Assembly (NCBI RefSeq): GCF_003966915.1
Contig: NZ_AP018150.1
Coordinates: 1,860,001 to 1,924,000 of the forward strand
DNA: 64,000 nt
Origin: Mycoavidus cysteinexigens
Lineage (GTDB): Bacteria > Pseudomonadota > Gammaproteobacteria > Burkholderiales > Burkholderiaceae
Direction: 5' to 3'
Shown here: piece after piece, positions 16,946 through 25,408 of the stretch
How positions within the stretch are numbered: position 1 is the first letter of the stretch
How the letters are laid out: each line of letters starts with the position of its first letter
The notes under the pieces: generated by a model
What the model was told of the DNA's origin: nothing
Databases searched by the model: none
The model's input: only the letters and a program-made list of their open reading frames with translations
Made by a program: the position numbers and the translations under genes

Positions 16946-17100
16946 CTTGTCTTCTCTCCCCCTTATAGGGAATCAGGATCATTCATTTAACGCCACCCAA
17001 GCGAGCTCCACTTCACCAGGAAACCACCTGAATTCACTAAAATTTCGCTGACATCGACGCTATTCCAGCGAAATTTAACCAGCGAAATTTTACGTCAAAT

Positions 17101-17176
17101 TTGCTTCGGAAAACTTATACCTAATTCGCCCTAATAAGGCCTAAAAAGCCCTAATTGGGCTATTGCTCCGAAGCAA
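17101..17176. repeat. conserved ~76-bp inverted-repeat element, copy 1
   Basis: Bounded by TTGCTTCGGA and its complement TCCGAAGCAA, with a nested GCCC/GGGC hairpin inside. The same element lies before three other att-like sites (32494, 43418, 51340), always between the start of a NACHT gene and the tRNA-Ser fragment. It may be an arm-type integrase site, a terminator or a small palindromic element; the sequence does not decide. Confidence 0.75.
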
Positions 17177-17220
17177 AAAAACCGCTATCCTGTTGTTTAT
17201 ATTAACTTTTGTTGATTTAC

Positions 17221-17287
17221 CTCCAGGACTCGAAATCCGGTATACTGGTCCCCAGTATCGAGGGTTCAAATCCCTCCCTTTCCGCCA
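17221..17287 (+). other. tRNA-Ser(CGA) 3' half, putative att site, copy 1
   Basis: It holds an anticodon-loop-like ggaCTCGAAAtcc, a long variable arm (ATACTGG/CCAGTAT), a T arm (GGGTTCAAATCCC), the 3' acceptor strand and CCA. The D arm and 5' acceptor strand are missing, so this is not a working tRNA. Such 3' tRNA halves are the footprints of tyrosine-integrase insertion, and an intact integrase lies 3.2 kb away. Confidence 0.8.
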
Positions 17288-17638
17288 ATTCCCTGTGTTT
17301 ATAAGGGCTTTCAATTTCAAACCCTCGCCTCTGCGCCGGTTTTTGCTTCGCACTCCCTCTTCTCACTCCTTGTTTAGCCCCATCGCAACTCGCTATGCGC
17401 CGGTATTTTGCTTCGAAATCGATTATTTAAGCCGTTTTGTCGGCTAGCGTTTTGCAACGATCAATGCAAGAGGAAAACGTTTGAGTTGCGTCGGGGTGAG
17501 GAATGAATTTTGTTGCCGCCTTGCGCCCTATTGAACGGAACAGCGGAGCACATTTTGACCAGAAAGATTTCTAGATGCTTTAGATTGGGGGTAACTGCCA
17601 AATCTGTCGGTTTCTGTAATTTATATATACCGCTTTTA
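17288..17638. repeat. post-att repeat region, copy 1 (no gene seen)
   Basis: About 250 bp after the CCA recur after each tRNA-Ser fragment in diverged form, with the recognisable phrases gcgccggtttttgcttcg and gcaacgatcaa. No convincing coding region is visible. The rest up to the Rz remnant is unique and unassigned, and is shared with the corresponding part at 43700-43950. Confidence 0.6.
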
Positions 17639-17797
17639 CCGGTGGGCCTAGAACTAAGTCTGAAAGAAAACCCACCGGAATTTCGATTGCTGAGTTTGCC
17701 AAAGTGAGTGCATTACAATGGCGCGAGCAAGCGCTCAGATTCAGGGCACCCTATCCGCAGTTACAAAGTACTCAAATACAATCAGCTAAGCATCTCA
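17639..17797 (+). pseudogene. Rz 3'-end remnant, copy 2
   Basis: Translation gives KPTGISIAEFAK...QWREQALRFRAPYPQLQ, matching the C-terminal ~50 residues of the intact spanin at 11100-11642. A short internal deletion removes the NAFNANIC part. The 5' part is gone. It ends just before the stop of the minus-strand WD40 gene at 17803, reproducing the Rz/NACHT arrangement at 11642/11648. Confidence 0.8.
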
Positions 17798-17802
17798 AGC
17801 AC

Positions 17803-20403
17803 TCACGCTATTTTTCTTTCTAGTGTGCCCCTCTGCTTGAGTAAGCGCTCATTAACCTCGCTTAACTCTTGTATGTCATCTATTAACGTATCTGTCAAGC
17901 TTAGTACCTCATGCTTGGAGCTCCAAATTAGTTTCACCTTATAGCCTTCTGCGTCTTTTTCGACCTCCCACTGACGCACCGACTTATCTGCACTGCCACT
18001 CACTAAATACTGCGTGTTGTCCGTCGTTTTCCAGGCCACACTAAAGACCGCGCCCATAAACACTTGAATCACTTTGAGACACTCACCCGAAACGATGTCC
18101 CACAAACGAACAGTCTTGTCAGAACTGCCCGAGGCGATCTGATGACCACTCGGCGAATACACCACGCTATTAACAGAGCCGGTATGCCCTTGTAAGGTAT
18201 GGACGGCCTCCCCGCTGTGCGCGTCCCACAGACGAACCGTACTGCCACTACCCGAGGCGATCTGATGACCGCTCGGCGAATACACCACGCTATTAACAAA
18301 GCCGGTATGCCCTTGTAAGGTATGGACGGCCTCCCCGCTGTGCGCGTCCCACAGACGAACCGTACTGCCACTACCCGAGGCGATCTGATGACCGCTCGGC
18401 GAATACACTACGCTAGTAAACCTGTCGGTATGCCCTTGTAAGATGTGGACTGCCTCCCCGCTGTATGCGTCCCACAGACGAACCGTATTGTCCCAACTTC
18501 CCGAGGCGATCTGATGACCGCTCGGCGAATACACTACGCTAGTAACCCTGTCGGTATGCCCTTGTAAGGTGAGGCCAGCTTCCCCACTGTGCGCGTCCCA
18601 CAGACGAACCGTATTGTCCCAACTGCCCGAGGCGATCTGTTGACCGCTGAGCGAATACACCACGCTGCTAACAGAGTTGGTATGCCCTTGTAAGGTGTGG
18701 CCGGCCTCTCCACTGTGCGCGTCCCACAGACGAACCGTCTTGTCATCACTGCCCGAGGCGATCTGTTGACCGCTGAGCGAATACGCCGCGCTCCTAACAG
18801 AGCCGGTATGCACCTGTAAGGTGCGGGCGGTCTCCCCGCTGTGCGCGTCCCACAGACGAACCGTCTTGTCCCACCCCCCCGAGGCGATCTGATGACCGCT
18901 CGGCGAATACACTACGCTCAAAACATACGCGGTATGCCCTTGTAAGATGTGAACGGCCTCCCCGCTGAGTGCGTCCCACAGACGAATCGTATTGTCATAC
19001 CCCCCCGAGGCGATCTGATGACCGCTCGGCGAATACACTACGTTCATAACAGCATCGGTATGCCCTTGTAAGGTGTGGACAGACTCCCCACTGTGCGCGT
19101 CCCACAGACGAACCGTCTTGTCAGCACTGCCCGAGGCGATCTGATGACCGCTCGGCGAATACGCCACGCTAAAAACCCCGTAGGTGTGCCCTTGTAAGGT
19201 GTGAACGGCCTCCCCGCTGTGTGCATCCCACAGACGAACCGTACTGTCACCACCCGAGGCAATTTGCTGACCGCTCGGCGAATACACCACGCTAGTAACT
19301 CTACTAGTATGCCCTTGTAAGATATGGCCGGCCTCTCCGCTGTGCGCGTCCCATAGACGAACCGTATTGTCCCAACTTCCTGAGGCGATCTGATGACCGC
19401 TCGGCGAATACACTACGCTAGTAACAGAGGAGGTATGCCCTTGTAAGGTGTGAACGGCCTCCCCGCTGTGTGCGTCCCACAGACGAACCGTTTGGTCATA
19501 ACCCCCCGAGGCGATCTGCTGACCATTCGGTGAATACGCCACGCTCATAACATTGGAGACATGCCCTTGTAAGGTGCGGATTTTCTCCCAGCTCGAGGTT
19601 TCATAGACGCTGATCCTACCGTTTTCTAGGCTCACCGCAAACGCTTTCCCATCCGGGGAATACGCGCACGATTTTACATAACTCTCTTCCTGGAGATAAG
19701 ACCATTCACCAAAATTCACACCACCCATCTGCGCACCGCTTAAATTCGCCTGGCGCAGCCAACTCGCCCGAAATTTGACTCCGGTCAAATCCGCTCCTTG
19801 CAACTGTGCTGAATCGAATACGCCGTAACTTAAATCTGCACCAGGCACGCGTATCCTTTTGAGGTCCTTATGATTGAATTGCACGCCAGCTTTCACTAAT
19901 AATGTCAACGCGTTAGCTGCTATAGGCTGCACTTCTTCTGTTTTCGACCTTTCCACCCAATTCAATAATTTCTCTTTTAGCTGTGCATCTTGTTGTACTC
20001 TTTCTTGTAAGAATTTAAAAACCCCCGGATCATTAACAAGGCATACCAACTCAAAAAGGGCTAATTTCTCCACAACCTGATCGAGTTGCCCTGCGTCCGA
20101 TAATTTTTGCAATTGACTTAATGCAAACTTCTTTAACTCTACATCCGAGCTCATTAAAGCCCCTTGATATTGAGATTGAATCCTATCTTTGATTAAGTGT
20201 AATTTCAGAGCAGGTGCTTCTATAGGTTCGCCATTGCGAGTTACCGTAGTCAGTGCTTTAAACAAAGCCTGGCGACACGAAAAATCCAGTAGCTTTTCTA
20301 TTTCTTCTCGGATTTCCACAGGAAGCGAGAGAAAACGAGATTCTGTAGATTTTTGTGTTGCAGGATAATGCAGGCTGGTAGAGCTTGAAATAGAGTTCAA
20401 CAT
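17803..20403 (-). CDS. WD40 protein with F-box-like N-terminus and pentapeptide repeats, no NACHT
   Basis: An 866-residue protein. Residues ~24-60 (LSLPVEIREEIEKLLDF then a hydrophobic helix) have the LPxE...I..lLdf shape of an F-box. Helical repeats to ~165, pentapeptide-like repeats (~185-225) and WD40 repeats (~235-830) follow. I count 12 canonical plus two divergent blades, 14 in all. Three repeats lack one residue in the SGxxD turn. The repeats are nearly identical apart from the residues after GHT and around SGxxD. The paralogue at 44121 has the same plan. F-box proteins are eukaryotic; bacterial ones recruit host ubiquitin ligases, so a role in a host cell is possible but unproven. The gene lies 3' of the integrase gene on the same strand. 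Confidence 0.8.
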   Translation of the reverse strand: MLNSISSSTSLHYPATQKSTESRFLSLPVEIREEIEKLLDFSCRQALFKALTTVTRNGEPIEAPALKLHLIKDRIQSQYQGALMSSDVELKKFALSQLQKLSDAGQLDQVVEKLALFELVCLVNDPGVFKFLQERVQQDAQLKEKLLNWVERSKTEEVQPIAANALTLLVKAGVQFNHKDLKRIRVPGADLSYGVFDSAQLQGADLTGVKFRASWLRQANLSGAQMGGVNFGEWSYLQEESYVKSCAYSPDGKAFAVSLENGRISVYETSSWEKIRTLQGHVSNVMSVAYSPNGQQIASGGYDQTVRLWDAHSGEAVHTLQGHTSSVTSVVYSPSGHQIASGSWDNTVRLWDAHSGEAGHILQGHTSRVTSVVYSPSGQQIASGGDSTVRLWDAHSGEAVHTLQGHTYGVFSVAYSPSGHQIASGSADKTVRLWDAHSGESVHTLQGHTDAVMNVVYSPSGHQIASGGYDNTIRLWDALSGEAVHILQGHTAYVLSVVYSPSGHQIASGGWDKTVRLWDAHSGETARTLQVHTGSVRSAAYSLSGQQIASGSDDKTVRLWDAHSGEAGHTLQGHTNSVSSVVYSLSGQQIASGSWDNTVRLWDAHSGEAGLTLQGHTDRVTSVVYSPSGHQIASGSWDNTVRLWDAYSGEAVHILQGHTDRFTSVVYSPSGHQIASGSGSTVRLWDAHSGEAVHTLQGHTGFVNSVVYSPSGHQIASGSGSTVRLWDAHSGEAVHTLQGHTGSVNSVVYSPSGHQIASGSSDKTVRLWDIVSGECLKVIQVFMGAVFSVAWKTTDNTQYLVSGSADKSVRQWEVEKDAEGYKVKLIWSSKHEVLSLTDTLIDDIQELSEVNERLLKQRGTLERKIA

Positions 20404-20527
20404 AAATCTTGTTCTTTAAAGTAAATTCATTTAATCAATCTTGATAGGCCCTGGTCCAGAGCTTATTATCACTCACCCATGTGAGCCGCCAGATTTTACA
20501 GAAATAAATTAAACTCATCGGTTTCTA

Positions 20528-21598
20528 TTATTTCGTCGGCTCCACTTTCTCGCCTCGGCGATTACGAACATAGTGCTCCGTCATCTTGATACTCGTATGC
20601 CCCAACTGCTTTTGCGCTCGACGAATATCCCCCGATAGCTCCGCCTTATCCGTGCCCGCTTTCGCTCTTAAATCTCGGAACTGATACTCTGCTTTGCATA
20701 AGCCTGCCTTTGCCCGCGCTTGCGCAAACATCGCTTGCAACGTTTTTAACGCAATGCGCTCTCCTAACTCATTCACCACGAGATCAGAATAGCCAGTGTT
20801 ATGCCCAGCCTTTCTCTTTAATATGCGCTCCAGCGTCTTTTCTAAATGACCGGTGATCGCTATTCTCAGTTTCGTCTTCGTCTTGTTTTGCTGCACCAGT
20901 AGACAGCCTTCTTTGATATCCTGCTCTGTCATCTTTAGAATATCCGAGGGGCGCTGACCCGTCAGATACGCTAAATCCATCGCATCCCGTAACGGTTGCC
21001 GCGCTTTCGTATAAATCGCGCCATATTCACTGTCTTCGATGTAGACACTACGCCCCTCTTCTCGGTAACCCTTGATCCCTAAACAAGGATTCGGCTGATC
21101 CGTATACCCCCATTCTCTGGCTTTGTTCCAGATATGCGAGAACAATGACTTCTCTCGATTCGCTCGGATCTGACCTTCCGTGCCCTTCACTGCCTTGCCA
21201 GCCTCTTTCAGCTTTCTCACGGTTTCTTTCACGCGCCAATCTAAAAACTGACGAATATGGATCGGCCTGATCTCATCTATTAACGCGGGCGGATTATCAA
21301 AAAATTCCAGCAATTTAACCAACTCCGCCAAATTATCTTTCTGCGTGCGAGGGGCCTTCGTTGGGATTACGTCCTGTCTATACCGTTGTGCCGCATGGCG
21401 AAACGTCACCATGACTCGATCCTCCGACTGGTTTTGACTATCCAGCTCACTCCACTTTTGCAGCGCTTCTAGATAATCTGCACCCAGCGCGATCTCCTGT
21501 CTCGAGGAATGGCCCGTGTCGTAGTAATAATAGGTTTGGCCACTACGCTGTACCCTCGCCCGCATCCGCGGCGGTAAATTAGACTCGGTTTGGCTCAT
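20528..21598 (-). CDS. tyrosine recombinase / phage integrase
   Basis: A 356-residue site-specific recombinase. The N-terminal part has a YYYYDTGHSSRQEIALG DNA-binding segment and a SAM-like core-binding domain. The catalytic domain shows the first Arg in LTGQRPSDIL, the FRDLRAKAGTD block with the second Arg, the QLGHTSIKMTEHY block with the GH pair and the Tyr nucleophile. All key residues are present, so it is probably active. It overlaps the DUF4224 gene by 20 nt. The tRNA-Ser 3' halves at 17221, 33946, 43540 and 51461 are its likely attachment cores. Fragments of its 3' end occur at 53223, 55586 and 57228. Confidence 0.93.
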   Translation of the reverse strand: MSQTESNLPPRMRARVQRSGQTYYYYDTGHSSRQEIALGADYLEALQKWSELDSQNQSEDRVMVTFRHAAQRYRQDVIPTKAPRTQKDNLAELVKLLEFFDNPPALIDEIRPIHIRQFLDWRVKETVRKLKEAGKAVKGTEGQIRANREKSLFSHIWNKAREWGYTDQPNPCLGIKGYREEGRSVYIEDSEYGAIYTKARQPLRDAMDLAYLTGQRPSDILKMTEQDIKEGCLLVQQNKTKTKLRIAITGHLEKTLERILKRKAGHNTGYSDLVVNELGERIALKTLQAMFAQARAKAGLCKAEYQFRDLRAKAGTDKAELSGDIRRAQKQLGHTSIKMTEHYVRNRRGEKVEPTK

Positions 21599-21857
21599 CT
21601 TTTACCTGACCCGCTAACTTTGGTTGCCAACTTTTCGCTTTCACTTCTTCTGACCGACCCTCTACCGCGGCACGCGTCACAATCGGCCGACCTCGCTGGT
21701 TCATAAAAAATACGATCTCCTGCTCTTTTAAATAGGCTTCCTGCCTTTCGTATTTACTCGCCTTGCGGGCATATGCGGTTCCCGCTTCCAGCGTCTTGCC
21801 CCGCCTGATCCCTGTCAGCTCATCCACTTGCGCTTCGGTCAAAAAAACTTCACTCAT
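21579..21857 (-). CDS. DUF4224 protein, probable excisionase partner of integrase
   Basis: A 92-residue protein beginning MSEVFLTEAQVDELTGIRRG and containing an FFMNQRGRPIVTRAAVEG segment, the pattern of DUF4224 proteins encoded just before phage integrases. The ATG at 21857 is chosen because GAGGAG lies 5 nt before it; the GTG two codons upstream is too close. The gene overlaps the integrase start. A role as directionality factor is the usual inference for this position. Confidence 0.8.
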   Translation of the reverse strand: MSEVFLTEAQVDELTGIRRGKTLEAGTAYARKASKYERQEAYLKEQEIVFFMNQRGRPIVTRAAVEGRSEEVKAKSWQPKLAGQVKDEPNRV

Positions 21858-21866
21858 TTCCACTCC

Positions 21867-22148
21867 TCAGCATAGGCTGGAGCGTTGAGCCGGCTTTTCT
21901 TCAAAAACCCAAAATTGAGGTTCCAAATCGTATCCCACCTCAAATACTCCGAGGCTTGTCCCATCCTCTTTGAAGATTTGAATTGAAATAGATTCATTCC
22001 ATTCCCAAGTTCCCTCACTTTCTGAGTAATAATTCCCTGCCACCTCTCTGGCTACATACTCGGCATCCTCTTCACCCCAAGTTGACTCTAAACAATCCGC
22101 ATCTTCAAATCCCCAACGTTCATCCACAATGTATTTATACGTCTTCAT
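21867..22148 (-). CDS. hypothetical phage protein, paralogue of 22183
   Basis: A 93-residue acidic protein (MKTYKYIVDERWGFEDAD...). The ATG at 22148 is preferred to the one at 22169 because GGAG stands 7 nt before it. A C-terminal ISIQIFKEDGTSLGVFEVG segment matches a similar stretch in the neighbour at 22183, so the two are diverged duplicates. They lie in the integrase-proximal early region. I recognise no family or function. Confidence 0.7.
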   Translation of the reverse strand: MKTYKYIVDERWGFEDADCLESTWGEEDAEYVAREVAGNYYSESEGTWEWNESISIQIFKEDGTSLGVFEVGYDLEPQFWVFEEKPAQRSSLC

Positions 22149-22182
22149 CTCTTTTCTCCATTCATTCATGGGGTTTTACTGC

Positions 22183-22500
22183 TTACCGTTGGCCCTGGGT
22201 CGTTGAATCTAGGCTTTTATTTTTTGGATAAATACTAAAACGGGTTATCCGTTTTTTATAAACTCCAAAAACACCTAGACTTAAACCATCCTCTTTAAAC
22301 ACTTCAATAACCATTTCACCCTTTCCACTATCCGCCCACCAAAAACTCTCCGAATCAATATGCTCCGCTGCTGCTCGCACTAAATCTTCAACCTCATCTT
22401 CATCTAGCTTCGATTCAAAACCATATCCATCTTCAAATCGTTCGCCATAGTTCAGCACCGCATATCTATAACGCTTTGCACTTTCTTGGCTCTTCATCAT
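22183..22500 (-). CDS. hypothetical phage protein, paralogue of 21867
   Basis: A 105-residue acidic protein. The segment MVIEVFKEDGLSLGVFGVY aligns with the adjacent gene, indicating tandem duplication. The N-terminus carries a YRYAVLNYGERFEDGYGFES segment, similar in layout to the neighbour. No domain is recognised. It is co-oriented with the integrase and transporter genes. Confidence 0.65.
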   Translation of the reverse strand: MMKSQESAKRYRYAVLNYGERFEDGYGFESKLDEDEVEDLVRAAAEHIDSESFWWADSGKGEMVIEVFKEDGLSLGVFGVYKKRITRFSIYPKNKSLDSTTQGQR

Positions 22501-22514
22501 GACTTTTCTTTAAA

Positions 22515-23828
22515 TTAATTTTGGTAAACGCTAAACATCATCAGCGCAATCACTATCGTGAGCGCTCCCCCCATACGCGTCGCCAACTGCGCAAACGGCA
22601 TCAGGTGCATCCGATGCGCTGAGGTCAAAATCGCCATGTCCCCCACGCTACCCATCCCGCTATGGCAAACATTGATAAGGGCGCTTTCTATCGGGTTTAA
22701 TCCCGCCCAACGACCTACAATCAGACCCACCAGCGCCAACGTCAGCACCGTCACCACAATCGTGATTAAATAAACCGGCGTTAAAACCGAAAGTAAGACC
22801 TGCCAAGGCGTTAAGGTCAGTCCGAGCACAAACAGAACCGGATACGCCGCCGCTTTGGTAAAAAAGTGGTGCATCAGATACGCCCCTTCTTCCAGTCCGG
22901 ATGAAAGCGTCACCGTGAGTTTGATCAGGACCGCCAAGCCCAGCATCACCAACGGCGCGGGCCAACCGGTCAATTGATGTACCAAAACCCCCACCATATA
23001 GAGGCTCAAAGCCACCATCCCCACCGAGGCCAACGACTCCATCAAAGCGGCGGGTGTTGAATCGGTGGGCCGGCTTTTTAAATGCCCTGCGGACAGCTTT
23101 TGACCTAGTTGGCTCAGGTCCGAGTTAAGCTGCCCAAGTCGATGCAGCATCCCAGCACATGCCACCGCCGTCAGATTCCCCAGCACGATTGGCGGCATCA
23201 CCTGTGCAAATAATTCTGGCTGGGACGTGTGTAAAATCGCCGCATAGCCCAGAGTCAGCGGAATCGCCCCCTCACCCAGGCCACCCGCCATGATCGGAAT
23301 CACGATAAAGAAGAAGGTGTGGTGTGCGCTTAGTCCCAACGCCATCCCCGTCAGGGTGCCGACGATTGCCGCGGCTACAGAACCCGCAGCAAGCGGCACA
23401 AAGAGTTTCACAAAACCTTTAATCAAAAGACTCCGTTCCATACTCAAAATACCGCCCACCACCACCGCAGCCGTAAACAGATACAGGATATTCGTGTTCT
23501 CCCAAAATTCCCGTATCGAGCTTTCCAGCTCCATCGGCATGAGCTCGCTATATACGCAGTACGACGGTAAGAGCACGGTCACCATCACGGGGCCGCCCAA
23601 GTACCGCAGAACCGGTATTTGTTTACCGATCTCGGCGCAGCTAAATCCCAATACCGCCACCACCGCCAACATCACCGAGAGTTCTCCTGGCATCTCACCC
23701 AGCGCGATAAAGCTCAGTAAACATAACCACATCAGTCCAAACACCGGTAACGGAACCATCCCAATTCGAGTGGGCCTTGAACTGAGCCAGTTTCTTAATC
23801 GTTTGGCATAATGAAATAAGGGTTGCAT
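22515..23828 (-). CDS. 2-hydroxycarboxylate transporter (2HCT family, CitS/CimH-like)
   Basis: A 437-residue polytopic membrane protein that would carry citrate, malate or a related acid with sodium or protons, or in exchange. It has about eleven hydrophobic segments. Two re-entrant-loop motifs characteristic of 2HCT carriers are present: GGLGEGAIPLTLGYA in the first half, and GMGSVGDMAILTSAHRMHLMPFAQLATRMGGA in the second. The start has a strong GGAGG at good spacing. It looks intact. It lies among phage early genes, so it is probably cargo brought in with a prophage; uptake of host organic acids would suit an intracellular lifestyle. Confidence 0.9.
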   Translation of the reverse strand: MQPLFHYAKRLRNWLSSRPTRIGMVPLPVFGLMWLCLLSFIALGEMPGELSVMLAVVAVLGFSCAEIGKQIPVLRYLGGPVMVTVLLPSYCVYSELMPMELESSIREFWENTNILYLFTAAVVVGGILSMERSLLIKGFVKLFVPLAAGSVAAAIVGTLTGMALGLSAHHTFFFIVIPIMAGGLGEGAIPLTLGYAAILHTSQPELFAQVMPPIVLGNLTAVACAGMLHRLGQLNSDLSQLGQKLSAGHLKSRPTDSTPAALMESLASVGMVALSLYMVGVLVHQLTGWPAPLVMLGLAVLIKLTVTLSSGLEEGAYLMHHFFTKAAAYPVLFVLGLTLTPWQVLLSVLTPVYLITIVVTVLTLALVGLIVGRWAGLNPIESALINVCHSGMGSVGDMAILTSAHRMHLMPFAQLATRMGGALTIVIALMMFSVYQN

Positions 23829-23868
23829 GATTCAGCCTCCAAGTGCTCATCGAGCCTGTGTGACAGCT

Positions 23869-24489
23869 TTAAAATGAAATATCGTCGTCTATATCGCTCA
23901 ACGGACTCGGGGCCGTCGCACATGACTCACGACTGAATGGAATGTTGCTTTTTTTAAGCGGGCGATGCTTGAGCATTTTCGATAATTCCTTCAGTTGCTC
24001 CGCTTCTCTTGTTTGGTCCAAGATCTCTGAGGCCATTCGCTTCGTGCTGGTGCAGAAAAATCCCACCGGCGCTACCCTGATTCCAATTCCGCCATCCCGC
24101 TTTTCATATTCTTCGGTGTCTAACAGCACCCCAATTTCTTTATCCAATAACGCTTTAAAAACCTGGACGCGCTTATTCACCATCTCATTCTCCTCCCACT
24201 TCCTGATCGCCCCTGGCTCCGATTCCAACTTTTCAAGCCCCAAACACACCATCAGCGCATTCAGATACCGATAGCCATACAGCTCTTTTTTATCTATATC
24301 CAACGTCCACAACGTAAAATATGCCCTCGCCTTGTTCTCCGTTTCAAACACCAACTCGATACCACGAGTTTTATGCGGACTCGTCACCTCTACCGCCTGC
24401 ATAAACTGACCCTCATATGCCCCTGGCGCTGTGATACGGCTGCTGCGCTGTTCCGCTAGCCGCGCGGCTTCTATATTTAACTGATACAT
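23869..24489 (-). CDS. phage early-region protein, possible ssDNA-binding type
   Basis: A 206-residue protein with an N-terminal beta-rich half (GAYEGQFMQAVEVTS, KTRGIELVFETENKARAYFTLWTLD) and a charged C-terminus ending in acidic DIDDDISF. An acidic C-terminal tail after an OB-like region is typical of phage single-strand binding proteins, but I do not recognise a defined family. The AAGGA box before the ATG is good. Its neighbour at 24517 is an ATPase fragment, which fits a replication or recombination block. Confidence 0.6.
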   Translation of the reverse strand: MYQLNIEAARLAEQRSSRITAPGAYEGQFMQAVEVTSPHKTRGIELVFETENKARAYFTLWTLDIDKKELYGYRYLNALMVCLGLEKLESEPGAIRKWEENEMVNKRVQVFKALLDKEIGVLLDTEEYEKRDGGIGIRVAPVGFFCTSTKRMASEILDQTREAEQLKELSKMLKHRPLKKSNIPFSRESCATAPSPLSDIDDDISF

Positions 24490-24516
24490 AACTTTCCTTA
24501 TCTGTGTGGGCTGGAT

Positions 24517-25044
24517 TCAAGCCGCTTCTTTGAGTTGGACAATCACCCCGTTTTCCAGCCAGTGCGTCTCTATGTTTTGGGAAAAACTTTGAGGCAGTGC
24601 TTTAAGCGTGCCAAAAATCAGCGCGGTATCGATCTCTCCGCCTTGGGCCAGAATATCCAGCCACGCCAATAACCCTTCTCGGCCTTTCAAATCCAGTACA
24701 TCAAACCGATCCAGCACCAGCAGTTTGATTTTGGACAGATAAGAGATTGCTTCCGCCAACATCGCATCCACTCGCCACTTCTCCGATTCCGATAACAGCG
24801 CATATGAACGGCCACCCGCTTGCACCTGCATATCCTTTGTCACCACAACCTGCGCCCATTCTGTGATCGCAGCCGAGTCTTCCAAACGCTCATTGAGCGG
24901 CGTCAAAGCTTCGGCAAGCATTTCTCCTGGAATACCATTAGGGGCCAATGCATCGGCAATCTCATTCCACGCCAGAACCGATTCGTGCGCAGACAGCGCC
25001 TTGACAGTACGCTCATCTGCTTGCGTCACCTTGATGTTGACCAC
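24517..25044 (-). pseudogene. C-terminal fragment of a phage AAA/ABC-type ATPase
   Basis: About 175 residues remain. They carry an ABC-type signature-like LSESEKWRVDAML and a Walker B LLVLDRFDVLD, as in RecF/SbcC-type or AAA_23 phage ATPases. No Walker A is present. The frame begins at a GTG that lies inside the left end of the IS3 element, so the N-terminal half is missing and the gene is broken. The missing half is not seen on the other side of the IS, so a deletion accompanied the insertion. Confidence 0.75.
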
Positions 25045-25084
25045 TTTTCACGGACACCCTTAAACTATCAAAAAGGAGTCTGTA

Positions 25085-25408
25085 ATGCGTAAAAGCAAAG
25101 CGCCATATCCATCGGCCTTTCGTCAACAAATCGTAGAGCTTGTGCAAGCAGGTAAGAGCGCTAAAGAGCTATCTAAAGAGTTCGGATGCTGCACTAAAAC
25201 AATCTTGAGTTGGGTCGCCCAAGCCTCAATAGCTCAAGCCCCTAAATCATCGATCAAGGTGGGCCTAACTACGGCAGAGGGAGAAGAGCTCAGTCGCTTA
25301 CGGCGTCAAGTACGACAGCTTCAAATGGAGCGCGATATCTTGGCAAAGGCTACGGCCTGGTTTGCCGCAAAAGGCGAGAAGATATCTACCCCCTCTTCGA
25401 GCTCATGA
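25085..25408 (+). CDS. IS3-family transposase OrfA
   Basis: A 107-residue DNA-binding protein with an N-terminal helix-turn-helix (FRQQIVELVQAGKSAKELSKEFG) and a C-terminal leucine-zipper-like helix (LSRLRRQVRQLQMERDILAKA). AGGAG lies before the ATG. It overlaps orfB by 4 nt. Near its end, AAAA at 25369-25372 could allow the usual -1 shift into the orfB frame; that frame is open upstream with family-like residues (DIYPLFELMM). Confidence 0.9.
   Translation: MRKSKAPYPSAFRQQIVELVQAGKSAKELSKEFGCCTKTILSWVAQASIAQAPKSSIKVGLTTAEGEELSRLRRQVRQLQMERDILAKATAWFAAKGEKISTPSSSS

Noticed and set aside
17221-17287. Functional tRNA-Ser gene
   Set aside because: Only the anticodon-loop-to-CCA part is present; the D arm and 5' acceptor strand are absent here and in the other three copies.
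23290-23811. 173-codon + strand frame opposite the transporter
   Set aside because: Shadow of a membrane protein gene with good RBS and motifs on the other strand.
24820-25092. 90-codon + strand frame spanning the left IS3 border
   Set aside because: Antisense to the ATPase fragment and crosses the insertion junction, so it cannot be an old gene.
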